A stretch of 64,000 nucleotides of DNA from a bacterium YEK0313 (GCA_000751295.2 CCMO02000001.1:620001-684000); one strand, 5' to 3'. Numbered from the stretch's first letter, positions 36,043 through 45,482 are shown. Notes: a model not told the origin generated them from the letters alone. A program made the numbers and translations.

Positions 36043-36909
36043 TCACGCCTTGCCCATGAGCCCTTGCGGGCGCAGCGCCAGGACCAGGACGAGCAGGCCG
36101 AACGAGACCATGGTCTTCATCGACGGGACGAAGATGACGGAAGCCAGCGCCTCGGCGACGCCGATCAGGAGGCCGCCGACCAGCGCCCCGACCATCGAGC
36201 CCATGCCGCCGATGATCACGATGGTGAAGGCGAGCAGGGTGAGACCGGGTGCGATCATCGGGGTGGCGTCGGTCAGCGTCACGGTGAGCGCGCCGGCGCA
36301 GCCGACGCAGGCAAGGCCGAGGCCGAAGGTGAGCGCATAGAGCTTCTTCACGTCGAGCCCGACCACTGCCGCGCCGGTGAGATTGTCGGCGCAGGCGCGG
36401 ATGGCGACGCCCGCGGACGTGAAGCGGAAGAAGGCGAACAGCGCCGCCGAAACGGCGAGCGCGGCCAGCGCGGCATAGGCGCGCACCTTGTCGACGATGA
36501 TCGGTCCGATCAGCCAGCTGTCGAAGGAATAGGGCAGATTGGCGTGGCGCGCATCCGGCCCGAAGATCATCAGGAGGCCGTTGACCAGGATGATCGCGAG
36601 GCCGACCAGCAGGATGAACTGCTCATGGTCGGGCCTGCCGACGAAGGGATTGATCAGGGTGCGCTGCAGGCCGTAGCCGATGACGAAGAAGGCCGCGGCG
36701 ATCGGGAACAGGCTGATGAAGGGGTCGAGCCCGAGCGTGTGGAACAGCACGAAGGCGGCGTACATGGCGACGACGGCGAATTCGCCATGGGCGAAATTGA
36801 CCACTCGCACCACGCCGAAGATCACCGACAGGCCGAGCGCCATCAGGCCATAGACGAGGCCGGTGAGGATGCCCTGGACGAGCACATTTCCGTAAAGCGA
36901 CCAGAGCAT
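36043..36909 (-). CDS. ABC transporter permease, LivH family (second importer)
   Basis: The 288-residue membrane permease has the N-terminal LivH pattern GLVYGLMALGLSVIFGVVR followed by NFAHGEF, and near the C-terminus IGGMGSMVGALVGGLLIGV. The ATG at 36909 is used; a TTG two codons earlier is possible. It lies 200 bases behind the binding-protein gene and 15 bases ahead of LivM. Confidence 0.9.
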   Translation of the reverse strand: MLWSLYGNVLVQGILTGLVYGLMALGLSVIFGVVRVVNFAHGEFAVVAMYAAFVLFHTLGLDPFISLFPIAAAFFVIGYGLQRTLINPFVGRPDHEQFILLVGLAIILVNGLLMIFGPDARHANLPYSFDSWLIGPIIVDKVRAYAALAALAVSAALFAFFRFTSAGVAIRACADNLTGAAVVGLDVKKLYALTFGLGLACVGCAGALTVTLTDATPMIAPGLTLLAFTIVIIGGMGSMVGALVGGLLIGVAEALASVIFVPSMKTMVSFGLLVLVLALRPQGLMGKA

Positions 36910-37115
36910 GGGCAAGGGAGTCGGGGACAGGGGTTGACGGGCAGTGGCCGGGAAGCCGCGAAGGATCGTTCAGGGCAGGAGGCCTTGCATCATCCGTGGT
37001 GCAATTCCCGCCAAGTTCACAATCCGCCTGCTCTAGCGTGCCGGCTCAGCTTCGGCAACCCGCAGGCACAGGGGGGATGGGCGGGAGGCCTTGAAGCCCC
37101 CGCCCCCGCCTTGGA

Positions 37116-38342
37116 TCAGCTGCGTCCCTGCCAGCCCGGCATGGGCAGGACCGGCTCGGCGACCGCCACGTCCTTCGGCAGGACGACGACCGGTGAGCGC
37201 TTCTGGTTCTGGATCAGCGCCGAGCCGATATTGGGGTTCTGCCCCTTGGCGTCGAACTGGATCGGCCCGCCGATCATCACGTGGTCAGCGATGTTGCTCG
37301 CCTTGACCGCCTCCATCAGTGGCGCGCCCTGCGTCGTGCCGGCGCGCTTGAACGCGTCGGCCGCGATCAACAGGGCCTCGAAGGTGAAGCCGGCATTGAA
37401 GCTGTCGACGGCGAAGCGGTTGTTCGGATTGACCTTGGCGAAGGACTTCTCGAAGGCCTGGGTCATCGGCGCCTTCGGATTGACCCAGGGCAGGCCGAAC
37501 AGGACGAAGTCCGACAGCGGCCCGAGCGCCTGGTAGAACTCCTCGTCGTAGAAGCCGGGCGAGCCGGGCGAGATGATCGCCTTCGGCTCGAAGCGCTGGC
37601 GCACCATGTCGCGCACCAGCTTGATCGCGTCGGAGGCGCGGGTGACGCACATGATGAGGTCGGGATTGATCGCGCGGATGCGCGTCACCTCGACCGCGAG
37701 GTCCTGGGCGCGTGGGTCGTAGGCGATCGACTCAGCCAGCTTGATCGGCAGGTTGACGCGCGGATAGATCGCGTCCATCGCGCCACGCTGGGCCGTGCCG
37801 AACGTGTCGTTGGCGTGCAGGAAGACCGCCGTCTCCAGCTTGACGTTCTTCGCGTCCATCACGTCCTTGATCAGACGCAGGCCGTTGGTGACGAGTTGGC
37901 CGCCGGTCTGGAAGTTGCGGACGAGATATTTGTAGCCCTGCTCGGTAATCTGCGGGGCGGCGGCAATATTGATGACGAAGGGCACCTGGCGCTGCTCGGT
38001 GACCTGGGCGATGGCCAGCGTATGGCCGGAATCGAAGGCGCCGGTCAGGACATGGCAACCGTCATTGATCGCGCGCTCGGCCTGGGTGCGGGCGACATCG
38101 GCATTGGACTCGGTGTCGATATGGACGAGTTCCACCTTGTAGCCGAGATCGGCGAGCACGGCGGGCGCTGCCAGCGCGCCGCGGTGCATGCTCTGCCCCG
38201 CCTGGGCGAAGAAGCCGGAACGCGGCAGCAGCACGCCGATCTTCAGCGTCTGCGCCTGGGCCTTGACCACGGCGGGCGCGGCGATGACCGCACCGGCGCC
38301 GGCCAGGACCGTGCGGCGGGAAAGAGAAATTGTCGACGACAT
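37116..38342 (-). CDS. Liv-type ABC substrate-binding protein, Tat-type signal (second importer)
   Basis: The 408-residue periplasmic solute-binding protein has a twin-arginine signal (SLSRRTVLAGAGAVIAAPAVV) and a mature type I fold starting LKIGVLLPRSG. The ATG at 38342 has GGGAGG about ten bases upstream; an in-frame ATG at 38351 sits directly on that site and is unlikely. It starts 55 bases behind the MetE-like gene, so both are probably on one transcript. Ligand unknown. Confidence 0.88.
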   Translation of the reverse strand: MSSTISLSRRTVLAGAGAVIAAPAVVKAQAQTLKIGVLLPRSGFFAQAGQSMHRGALAAPAVLADLGYKVELVHIDTESNADVARTQAERAINDGCHVLTGAFDSGHTLAIAQVTEQRQVPFVINIAAAPQITEQGYKYLVRNFQTGGQLVTNGLRLIKDVMDAKNVKLETAVFLHANDTFGTAQRGAMDAIYPRVNLPIKLAESIAYDPRAQDLAVEVTRIRAINPDLIMCVTRASDAIKLVRDMVRQRFEPKAIISPGSPGFYDEEFYQALGPLSDFVLFGLPWVNPKAPMTQAFEKSFAKVNPNNRFAVDSFNAGFTFEALLIAADAFKRAGTTQGAPLMEAVKASNIADHVMIGGPIQFDAKGQNPNIGSALIQNQKRSPVVVLPKDVAVAEPVLPMPGWQGRS

Positions 38343-38397
38343 TGGTATCATCCTCCCAAAGGGGGTCTTCAGCCCATCGGCCTTGCGCGGGGTTCCG

Positions 38398-39543
38398 TCA
38401 GCCCCAGACCCTGCGCGCCGTTTCCATCATCACATCGATCTTACGCCATTGCTGGCTTTCCGAAAGCGCGTTGCCGCCGATGCCGGAGGCAAAGCCGCAT
38501 TGCGGCGACAGAGCGACCTGATCGAGATCGATAGAACGAGAAGCCTCGTCGAGTCGACGGCGAAGTTGGTCCACGGTCTCCACCTCGCCGGATTTGGTGG
38601 TGATCAGGCCGAGCACGACCATGGTGCCCTTCGGGACGAAGCGCAGCGGCTCGAAGCCGCCGGCCCGCTCGATATCGTATTCGAGCAGCAGCCGGTCATA
38701 GGCGAGCCCGCCGAACACCGCTTCGGCGATGCCGTCATATTTGCCCTCGCGATGCCACATGCTGGCGCGGTTGCCGCGGCAGATGTGCAGGCCGAACACG
38801 GCCTTGCCCGCAAGGCCCGCAATGACCGCATTGTCGGCGGCGATCGCCCGCTTCAAATTCCTGAGCGGATCCTCGCCGCGCGCGGCCATGCGCTCAAGCG
38901 TCGGCAGATCGACATAGCCGGTGAAGCTCGGCTCGTCGATCTGCACATAGGCCGCGCCGCCCTCGATCAGCCCGGCCACCATGGCCTTCTGGATGGCGAC
39001 GACGTCGGCGAGGAAGGCGTCGGCATCGGCATAGAACGGTTTCGATCCGTCGATGTCGCACATCTGGCAGACCCGGTCGGGACCCATCAGGGTGATCTTG
39101 GCCGGTGTCTTCGTGGTCTTGCGGATGAAGGCGAGCTCGCCCGCCGGGAAGCTCGTCTCGAGCTTCAGCCGGGCGGTGGCGGGCGTCCGGAAGCTCAGGA
39201 CCGCGTCGGCGCCCTTGCTGTTGTGGTGCTCGCCTGCGCCGAGATTGTCGGGCGATGTCAGGAACTGCGCCCAGGAGCCCGACCAGAGGTCCCAGCCCGA
39301 CACGTCGGAAAAGCTCACCTGCCAGTTCAGCCGGCGATATTCACCGTCGCTGACGAAGGGCAGGCCATGGGCCTCCTCAGTCGCGATGAGCGCGGCGATC
39401 GCCTCGTCCTGGGCGGCGACCAGGCCCTCCATCGGCAGCTGGCCGCGGGCATGGCGCAGGAAGGCCGCCTTCAGGTCCTCGGGCCTGAGGAACGAGCCGA
39501 CCTGGTCGACGCGCATTCGTTTCAGCTCGGCAATCGTGGTCAT
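38398..39543 (-). CDS. Cobalamin-independent methionine-synthase-like zinc protein
   Basis: The 381-residue protein matches only the C-terminal catalytic half of MetE. The zinc ligands are visible as H-x-C in LHICRGN, an acidic residue in LLEYD, and Cys in SPQCGFAS. Short MetE-like proteins include core methionine synthases, YxjG-type methyltransferases and the epoxyalkane:coenzyme M transferase group. The ATG at 39543 follows GGGAGGACC. It heads the operon of the second importer, suggesting the imported compound is its substrate or thiol acceptor. Reaction not established. Confidence 0.85.
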   Translation of the reverse strand: MTTIAELKRMRVDQVGSFLRPEDLKAAFLRHARGQLPMEGLVAAQDEAIAALIATEEAHGLPFVSDGEYRRLNWQVSFSDVSGWDLWSGSWAQFLTSPDNLGAGEHHNSKGADAVLSFRTPATARLKLETSFPAGELAFIRKTTKTPAKITLMGPDRVCQMCDIDGSKPFYADADAFLADVVAIQKAMVAGLIEGGAAYVQIDEPSFTGYVDLPTLERMAARGEDPLRNLKRAIAADNAVIAGLAGKAVFGLHICRGNRASMWHREGKYDGIAEAVFGGLAYDRLLLEYDIERAGGFEPLRFVPKGTMVVLGLITTKSGEVETVDQLRRRLDEASRSIDLDQVALSPQCGFASGIGGNALSESQQWRKIDVMMETARRVWG

Positions 39544-39639
39544 GGTCCTCCCCTCCCCGGCGCCTGTCGTTGCGGCAATGTCGGCCGCCGCCGCGGGGCG
39601 AAGCAAGCCGAGGCGGCGCAAGGGAGACCGGCTTGCGCC

Positions 39640-40431
39640 TCAGGCGGCGGTCTTGAACTCGAAACGGCAGATATCCTTGATCACGCAGGACGGGCAGGCC
39701 GGCTTCGCCGCCTTGCAGACATAGCGGCCGTGCAGGATCAGCCAATGGTGCGCATGCAGGCGGTAGGCTTCGGGGACGACCTTTTCCAGGCCGAGCTCGA
39801 CGGCGAGCGGCGTCTTGCCGGGCGCGAGCCCGGTGCGGTTGGCGACGCGGAAGAGATGGGTGTCCACCGCGATGGTCGGTATGCCGAAGGCCATGTTGAG
39901 CACGACATTGGCGGTCTTGCGGCCGACACCGGGCAGGGCCTCGAGCGCCGCCCGGTCGGCCGGCACCTCGCCGCCGTGGTCGTCGATCAGCTTCTGCGAC
40001 AGCGCGATGACGTTTTTCGCCTTGTTGCGATAGAGGCCGATCGTCTTGATGTAGGAGATCAGCTTCTCCTCGCCGAGCGCCAGCATCTTGGCCGGCGTAT
40101 CGGCGACCTTGAACAGCGCGCGCGTGGCCTTGTTGACGCCGACGTCGGTCGCCTGGGCCGACAATGCCACCGCCACCAGCAGCGTATAGGCGTTGACGCT
40201 CTCGAGCTCGCCCTTCGGCTCGGGATCGATGGCATGGAAACGGAAGAAGATCGCCTCGATCTCGGCCGGGCTGAGGCCGTCGCGCTTGCGGCGCTTGGCG
40301 GCGGCCTTGGCCGCCACGGTATTGGCGATCGCCTTCGACGCGCGCTTGCGCGCCGTGAGCAATCCCGGCTCTTGCGACCCTGATGCGGACGGCTTGCGCG
40401 TTGAAGGCTTGGGAGTGGAAAGCTTGGCCAT
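39640..40431 (-). CDS. nth: Endonuclease III, DNA glycosylase/AP lyase
   Basis: The 263-residue base-excision repair enzyme removes oxidised pyrimidines and cuts at AP sites. The helix-hairpin-helix is LPGVGRKTA with the catalytic Lys, followed by the catalytic Asp in VDTHLFRV. The C-terminal 4Fe-4S ligands have the family spacing C-x6-C-x2-C-x5-C. A lysine/arginine-rich N-terminal extension of about 50 residues precedes the fold. It is divergent from the DUF2244 gene, 22 bases away. Confidence 0.95.
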   Translation of the reverse strand: MAKLSTPKPSTRKPSASGSQEPGLLTARKRASKAIANTVAAKAAAKRRKRDGLSPAEIEAIFFRFHAIDPEPKGELESVNAYTLLVAVALSAQATDVGVNKATRALFKVADTPAKMLALGEEKLISYIKTIGLYRNKAKNVIALSQKLIDDHGGEVPADRAALEALPGVGRKTANVVLNMAFGIPTIAVDTHLFRVANRTGLAPGKTPLAVELGLEKVVPEAYRLHAHHWLILHGRYVCKAAKPACPSCVIKDICRFEFKTAA

Positions 40432-40453
40432 GCCAGTCCTATAATGCTCCGTC

Positions 40454-40999
40454 ATGACGAGCGGCAACCCGACATTCGATGGCGCTCACGGCCCGGCGCC
40501 GGCCGATGCCGACGCGCCGGTGTTTGCGGCCATTCTGACGCCGCACCGGTCTCTCACTCCCCGCGGCTTCCTGGCCGTGATGATCCTGGTCGGCGCGCTC
40601 AATGCCGCCGCGGCCCTGGTCTTCACGCTGGCCGGTGCCTGGCCGGTCCTGCCCTTCTTCGGGCTGGACGTGGCGATCGTCTATTTCGCCTTCCGCGCAA
40701 GCTTCGCCCAGGCCCGCGCCTTCGAGGAGGTGGTCGTGACGCCGGCCGAGATCCGCGTGCGCAAGGTGAGCTATCACGGCCGGAGCCGCGAATGGGCGTT
40801 CAACACCGCCTGGACCCGGCTGACCGAAGAGGTCGACGAGGACGATGGCCAGGTGACGGTGCTCACCCTCGATTCAGGCCGGCGCAAGCTCGACATCGCG
40901 ACCTTCCTGCCGCCGGTGGAACGGACCGGCTTCGGCAAGGCGCTGGCCCGCGCGATCGCCGAAGCCAAGCGCGGCCCGACGCGCACCACCTTTGCGTGA
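40454..40999 (+). CDS. DUF2244 domain-containing membrane protein
   Basis: The 181-residue protein has two membrane segments (about residues 40-80) and the DUF2244 core FAQARAFEEVVVTPAEIRVRKV with SREWAFNTAWTRL downstream. It is usually found near nth or cytochrome oxidase genes in alphaproteobacteria. Function unknown. The tight divergent spacing with nth suggests shared promoter elements. Confidence 0.82.
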   Translation: MTSGNPTFDGAHGPAPADADAPVFAAILTPHRSLTPRGFLAVMILVGALNAAAALVFTLAGAWPVLPFFGLDVAIVYFAFRASFAQARAFEEVVVTPAEIRVRKVSYHGRSREWAFNTAWTRLTEEVDEDDGQVTVLTLDSGRRKLDIATFLPPVERTGFGKALARAIAEAKRGPTRTTFA

Positions 41000-41032
41000 G
41001 CGGCACATCCCCCTGCATGAAGGATTTCGACA

Positions 41033-41500
41033 ATGGCGAGTTCGGTCGACCGCGTGAGAGCGGCCCTTGAACGGCATGGCCACGACGGCGCGCTGCGCCG
41101 CTTTCCCGAGAGCACCCGGACGGCCGAGGAGGCCGCGGCGGCGATCGGCTGCACGGTCGCGCAGATCGCCAAGTCGATCGTGCTGCGGGCCGGCGACCGG
41201 CCGGTCCTGGTGGTCGCCTCGGGCGTCAACCGGGTCGACCCGGCCAAAGTCGCCGGGCTCGTCGGCGGGCCGGTCAAGCGCGCCGACGCGGCCTGGGTGC
41301 GCGAGGTGACGGGCTTTGCGATCGGCGGCGTCGCGCCGGTCGGCCATCTGACCCAGCCGATCGTGCTGATCGACCAGTCGCTGAGCACGCTCGACCCGAT
41401 CTGGGCGGCCGCCGGGTCGCCGAATGAAGTGTTTTCGACCGGCTTCGCCGATCTCGTCGCACTCAGCGGCGGGCAGGTGGCGGACGTGAAGGAGGGCTGA
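41033..41500 (+). CDS. YbaK/ProX-type aminoacyl-tRNA deacylase
   Basis: The 155-residue protein is a trans-editing hydrolase that clears mischarged aminoacyl-tRNA (Cys- or Ala-tRNA-Pro type). It has the family features IAKSIVLRAGDRPVLVVASG, with the Lys used in catalysis, and GGVAPVGH. It follows DUF2244 by 33 bases and may be co-transcribed. Confidence 0.88.
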   Translation: MASSVDRVRAALERHGHDGALRRFPESTRTAEEAAAAIGCTVAQIAKSIVLRAGDRPVLVVASGVNRVDPAKVAGLVGGPVKRADAAWVREVTGFAIGGVAPVGHLTQPIVLIDQSLSTLDPIWAAAGSPNEVFSTGFADLVALSGGQVADVKEG

Positions 41501-41549
41501 CGTGCCTTGGGGGCGCTCGTTTCAGGCCGACGCGATCTGCATAGAAGTC

Positions 41550-41598
41550 GGCCATGGTTCGAAGCACGCCTTCGGCTCACCCTTCACCATGAGGAATG
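41550..41598 (+). repeat. Dispersed intergenic repeat, copy A
   Basis: A 49-base element with GGTTCGA, a GCCTTCGGCT loop and TTCACCATGAGG, matching two further copies at 58856-58908 and 58983-59030. This copy is the most diverged. Confidence 0.7.
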
Positions 41599-41700
41599 GG
41601 TGCGCGCGGCATCAGGGGCGGTCATGAAGCGGCGGTGCGGTGAGCATCCGGCACCGCCGCCGATGCAATGCTCGCCATTCCGAGACGAGATGGCGAGAGA

Positions 41701-41726
41701 CCAGGGCGCGGCGAAGCGCGCCCTGG
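41701..41726 (-). terminator. Terminator hairpin after the semialdehyde dehydrogenase gene
   Basis: CCAGGGCGCG and CGCGCCCTGG are perfect 10-bp arms with a 6-base loop, 12 bases past the stop codon. The T-run on the minus strand is weak (TCTCTCG). Confidence 0.55.
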
Positions 41727-41737
41727 CTTCGGCGGCG

Positions 41738-43189
41738 TCAGCTCAGACCGCCGACGCAGACATATTTGACGTCGAGATAGTCCTCGATGCCGTATTTCGA
41801 GCCTTCCTTGCCCATGCCCGATTCCTTGACGCCGCCGAACGGCGCGACTTCGGTGGTGATCAGGCCCTCGTTGATGCCGACCATGCCGTACTTCAGCGCC
41901 TCGGAGACGCGGAAGGCACGGGCGAGGTCACGGGTGTAGAAGTAGGAGGCGAGGCCGAACTCGGTATCGTTCGCCATCTGCACCGCCTGCTCCTCGGTGT
42001 CGAACTTGAACACCGGCGACAGCGGGCCGAAGGTCTCGTCGCGCGCGACCACCATGTCGGGCGTCACGCCGGCGAGCACGGTCGGCTCGAAGAACGAACC
42101 GCCGAGCTTGTGGCGATGGCCGCCGGTGACGATCTTGGCGCCCTTGGCGACCGCGTCCTTGATGTGCTCCTCGACCTTCTCCACCGCCTTGACGTCGATC
42201 AGCGGGCCCTGCTGCACGCCCGCCTCGAGGCCGTTGCCGACCTTCAGCGCCTCGGATGCGGCGGCGAGCTTGGCAACGAAGGCGTCGTGAATGCCCGACT
42301 GCACCAGGAAGCGGTTGGTGCAGACGCAGGTCTGGCCGGAATTGCGGTATTTGGCGATCATCGCGCCTTCGATGGCGCGATCGATGTCGGCGTCGTCGAA
42401 GACGATGAACGGCGCATTGCCGCCGAGCTCCATCGACACCTTCTTCAGGGTCTTGGCCGACTGCTCGACCAGTTTCTTGCCGATCGGCGTGGAGCCGGTG
42501 AAGGTGATCTTGCGGACGGCCGGATTGTCCATCAGCTCGCCGCCGATGGCGCTGGCCGAACCGGTGAGAACATTGACGACACCGGCGGGAATGCCGGCCT
42601 TCTCGCAGAGATCACCCCAGACCAGGCCCGAATAGGGCGTCTGCGAAGCCGGCTTGATGACGATGGTGCAGCCGGCGGCGAGCGCCGGGCCGAGCTTGCG
42701 CGCGATCATCGAGGACGGGAAGTTCCACGGCGTGATGGCGCCGACCACACCGACCGGCTCCTTGGTGACCAGGATGCGCCGTCCGGCCCAGGGCGAGGGA
42801 ATGACGTCGCCATAGATGCGCTGGGCCTCCTCGGCGAACCAGCGGACATAGGCGGCGGAAAAGTTGACCTCGCCCTTGGCTTCGGCGAGCGACTTGCCCT
42901 GCTCGCGGGTCAGCAGCGTGCCGAGCGCCTCGGCATTCTCCTCGATGATATTGGCGAGGCGATGCAGGATCTGCGCGCGGTCCTTGGCGGTGCGCGCCCG
43001 CCAGGCCGGCAGCGCGGCCTCGGCCGCCGCGATGGCCCGCGCGGTCTCGGCCTGGCCGCAGTTCGGCACGGTGCCGAGCGTTTCGCCGGTCGCCGGGTCC
43101 TGAACCGTCACGGTCTTGCCGTCGTCGGCACCGATCCAGCGGCCGTCGACATAGGCCGCCTCGTGCAGGAACGCGATCTTCGCTGTCAT
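41738..43189 (-). CDS. gabD: NAD(P)-dependent succinate-semialdehyde dehydrogenase
   Basis: The 483-residue aldehyde dehydrogenase oxidises succinate semialdehyde to succinate. It has the catalytic Cys in NSGQTCVCTNR and general base Glu in MELGGNAPF. The cofactor stretch is FTGSTPIGKKL, and APFGGVKESGMGKEGSKYG near the end is typical of GabD. It is monocistronic, with a strong hairpin after it. No gabT is nearby. Confidence 0.92.
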   Translation of the reverse strand: MTAKIAFLHEAAYVDGRWIGADDGKTVTVQDPATGETLGTVPNCGQAETARAIAAAEAALPAWRARTAKDRAQILHRLANIIEENAEALGTLLTREQGKSLAEAKGEVNFSAAYVRWFAEEAQRIYGDVIPSPWAGRRILVTKEPVGVVGAITPWNFPSSMIARKLGPALAAGCTIVIKPASQTPYSGLVWGDLCEKAGIPAGVVNVLTGSASAIGGELMDNPAVRKITFTGSTPIGKKLVEQSAKTLKKVSMELGGNAPFIVFDDADIDRAIEGAMIAKYRNSGQTCVCTNRFLVQSGIHDAFVAKLAAASEALKVGNGLEAGVQQGPLIDVKAVEKVEEHIKDAVAKGAKIVTGGHRHKLGGSFFEPTVLAGVTPDMVVARDETFGPLSPVFKFDTEEQAVQMANDTEFGLASYFYTRDLARAFRVSEALKYGMVGINEGLITTEVAPFGGVKESGMGKEGSKYGIEDYLDVKYVCVGGLS

Positions 43190-43469
43190 GGGGTCGTCTC
43201 CTCGGGTTCAGCCGCCAAAATCGCCTCGCGCCCGCCCCCGAAAGTCTTTGCGGACGCTGCAATGCGGCAAGACTGCAATGCCGGCGCACACAAGCGCAGG
43301 CATCGCCGTCAACGTCAATGGCGATATCGTCACCGCCCCGCATATCGGCCAGTCTCCTCATCATGGAACGGGAGGCAGCCATGCCGGTTCCGGAGCCCGG
43401 CCCTCCGCCGGCCGGCGGATTGCGCCGGACAGCCCGAACCCGCCATGCTCGGCCGTCAACCAGCGAACC
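43190..43469. other. Intergenic region, promoter of gabD inferred
   Basis: These 280 bases hold no supported gene. They lie between two divergent transcription units, gabD and the frameshifted VOC gene. Confidence 0.3.
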
Positions 43470-43857
43470 ATGGCTGCAGACATGATCGATCATGTGTCCA
43501 TCGCGGTCGGCGATCTCGCCCGTGCCGCGGCCTTCTACGAGGCCGTGCTGGCGCCGCTCGGTCTCACACGGCTGGTCACCCGCGAGCGCACCGTCGGCTT
43601 CGGCAAGCGTTATCCCGAATTCTGGCTCAACCTGCGCGACGATCATCATGCGCCGCCCGGCGATCCCGGCGCGCATATCTGCCTGCGCGCCGCCGACGAG
43701 GAGGCGGTCAGATCCTTCCACGCTGCCGCGCTTGCCGGAGGCGGGCGCGATTCGGGCGCGCGGTCCGCGCCAGGCGGCGATGACCACCTATTTCGGCGCC
43801 TTCATCCTCGACCCCGACGGTAACAAGATCGAGGCCGTGACCTTTCCGGCGGCCTGA
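43470..43857 (+). pseudogene. VOC-family (glyoxalase/dioxygenase-like) gene with a frameshift
   Basis: The first 96 or so codons read MIDHVSIAVGDLARAAAFYE to FHAAALAGGGRDSGAR, a normal VOC N-terminus. The expected C-terminal strand (GPRQAAMTTYFGAFILDP, then GNKIEAVTFPAA) continues in another frame. Removing one base near 43759 restores a single 128-codon protein. This could be a true lesion or a base-calling error in a GC-rich run. The start could be ATG 43470 or 43482. Confidence 0.75.
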
Positions 43858-43867
43858 ACGTCCGGGC

Positions 43868-44590
43868 TCAGGCGCGGCTGGCGAGCGCCGGCGCGCGCCG
43901 CGCGAGCCCGCCGAAAGCGTCGAGCAGCCGCTCGCGCCAGGCGACGACCGGATCGTCCTCGCCGCTGCCTTCCAGAATGTCGGAACGGCTGGCGCAGCGC
44001 GCCCACATGAACATGCCGAACACGCAATAGTCGGCATAGGCCGGAGCGTCGCCGGCAATGAAATCCTGGCTCCGCAGCAGCGTCCGCAGCGGCGCCAGCG
44101 TGTCCGACAGCGCCTTCAGATGCGTCGGCCGATCGGCGACGACGGTTTCCAGCGCGGCACCGAAGCGGCGCTCCCGCGTCTGCCGGAAATAGGCCTCGTC
44201 CGTCGGGCCGAGCAGCCCGGCAATATCGGTCAGGATCAGCCGGGCGATGGCCAGCATCAGGACGGTGTCGGCCCAGCCGTTGACGAAACGGGCAAGCGGT
44301 ACCGCCTCGGGCGCGCCGAACAGCGAGGGCCGGTCGGCAAAACGCGTTTCGAGGTGAAGGGCGATATGCCAGGAATCGGCGATGGCGGTGCCGCCGTCGA
44401 CCAGGACCGGCACGAGCCCCTGGCCGGAGAAGGCGATCGCCTCCTTCTCGGTGAAACGCCACGGCAGGCCCTCGGCCGCGAGCCCCTTGTGGGCGAGCGC
44501 CATGCGCACCTTCCAGCAATGCGGGCTGAAGCGCAGCGCCGGGTCGGTGCCGGCCAGTTCATAGAGCGTCAGAGACGGCTGCATCGTCAT
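43868..44590 (-). CDS. Glutathione S-transferase
   Basis: The 240-residue protein has an N-terminal thioredoxin-fold with the catalytic Ser/Cys region RFSPHCWKVRMALAHKG and the cis-Pro in LVPVLVDGG. An all-helical C-terminal domain follows. The style resembles beta-etherase-like (LigE/F-type) or uncharacterised proteobacterial GSTs. It overlaps the upstream GST by four bases, so the two form an operon. Substrate unknown. Confidence 0.86.
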   Translation of the reverse strand: MTMQPSLTLYELAGTDPALRFSPHCWKVRMALAHKGLAAEGLPWRFTEKEAIAFSGQGLVPVLVDGGTAIADSWHIALHLETRFADRPSLFGAPEAVPLARFVNGWADTVLMLAIARLILTDIAGLLGPTDEAYFRQTRERRFGAALETVVADRPTHLKALSDTLAPLRTLLRSQDFIAGDAPAYADYCVFGMFMWARCASRSDILEGSGEDDPVVAWRERLLDAFGGLARRAPALASRA

Positions 44591-45291
44591 GCCCGTGCCT
44601 CGATACCGGCCGCGGTCTGGCCGAAGAGATGGCGCCGGGCCGCCTCGGTGACGGTCGGCGCGACGTTGATCCGGTCGGCGATCTCATAGGCCCTGATGAC
44701 CGACGAGCGGCCGGAGAGAGCCTCGAACCATCGCGCAAGGTTCGGAAATGCCGAGAGATCCTGGCTCTGCCGCTCGTGCAGCCGGATCCAGGGGTAGCAG
44801 GCGATGTCGGCAATGGAAAAATCACCCGCGATGAAGGTGCGGCCGGCAAGGCGCCGGTCGAGCACGCCGTAGAGGCGGCCGGTCTCCGTCACATAGCGGT
44901 CGGTCGCATAGGCAATGCGCTCCGGCGCGTAATGGGCGAAGTGATGGTTCTGCCCGGCCATCGGGCCGAGGCCGGCCATCTGCCAGTAGAGCCATTGCAG
45001 CGCCTCGAAGCGCGGCCGGACGGCGGCCGGCAGAAGCCTGTCCGTCTTGTCGGCGAGATATTCGAGGATGGCGCCGGATTCGAAGAGGGCGAGCGGAGCG
45101 CTGCCGTCCTGCGGCGCATGATCGACCAAGGCCGGGATCCGGTTGTTCGGACTGATCGCCAGGAAACCGGGCCGGAACTGCTCGCCGGCCGATATGTTCA
45201 CCGGCACGATCCGGTAGGCGAGCCCCAGCTCCTCCAGCGCAATGGTGATCTTGTGGCCATTGGGCGTCGTCCAGTAGTGCAGGTCGATCAT
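44587..45291 (-). CDS. Glutathione S-transferase, YghU/YfcG (nu)-like
   Basis: The 234-residue GST has the N-terminal thioredoxin motif TTPNGHKITIALEELGL (with the Thr/Asn pair of nu-class enzymes), NNRIPALVDH with cis-Pro, and FESGAILEYLADKTD. YghU/YfcG enzymes act as glutathione-dependent disulfide or peroxide reductases. ATG 45291 is preceded by ACGAGGCG. It overlaps the downstream GST by four bases and has two palindromic sites 24 bases upstream. Confidence 0.9.
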   Translation of the reverse strand: MIDLHYWTTPNGHKITIALEELGLAYRIVPVNISAGEQFRPGFLAISPNNRIPALVDHAPQDGSAPLALFESGAILEYLADKTDRLLPAAVRPRFEALQWLYWQMAGLGPMAGQNHHFAHYAPERIAYATDRYVTETGRLYGVLDRRLAGRTFIAGDFSIADIACYPWIRLHERQSQDLSAFPNLARWFEALSGRSSVIRAYEIADRINVAPTVTEAARRHLFGQTAAGIEARA

Positions 45292-45315
45292 CGCCTCGTT
45301 TCACTCCCAGTATTT

Positions 45316-45349
45316 TTGACATGATTGTCAATCTTGACACCCATGTCAA
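45316..45349. promoter_or_regulatory. Tandem palindromic operator TTGACA-N4-TGTCAA, two copies
   Basis: Copy 1 (45316-45331) and copy 2 (45334-45349) are each perfect 6+4+6 palindromes with only two bases between them. They lie 24 bases upstream of the GST operon. The outward TTGACA hexamers also look like -35 elements, so binding would block transcription. The form suits a TetR-type dimer site. No such regulator gene is adjacent. Confidence 0.75.
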
Positions 45350-45482
45350 TATTCGAACGACACATGGCGACGGCCGCCGGGCCGGGCGCGACATAGGCCA
45401 TGGTCCGGGCCAGAGAAAACGGGTGGTCCGACGGCCGGCCTCACCCCACATTGGGGCGAGACGCGATGTCCGGGAGTGCCGC

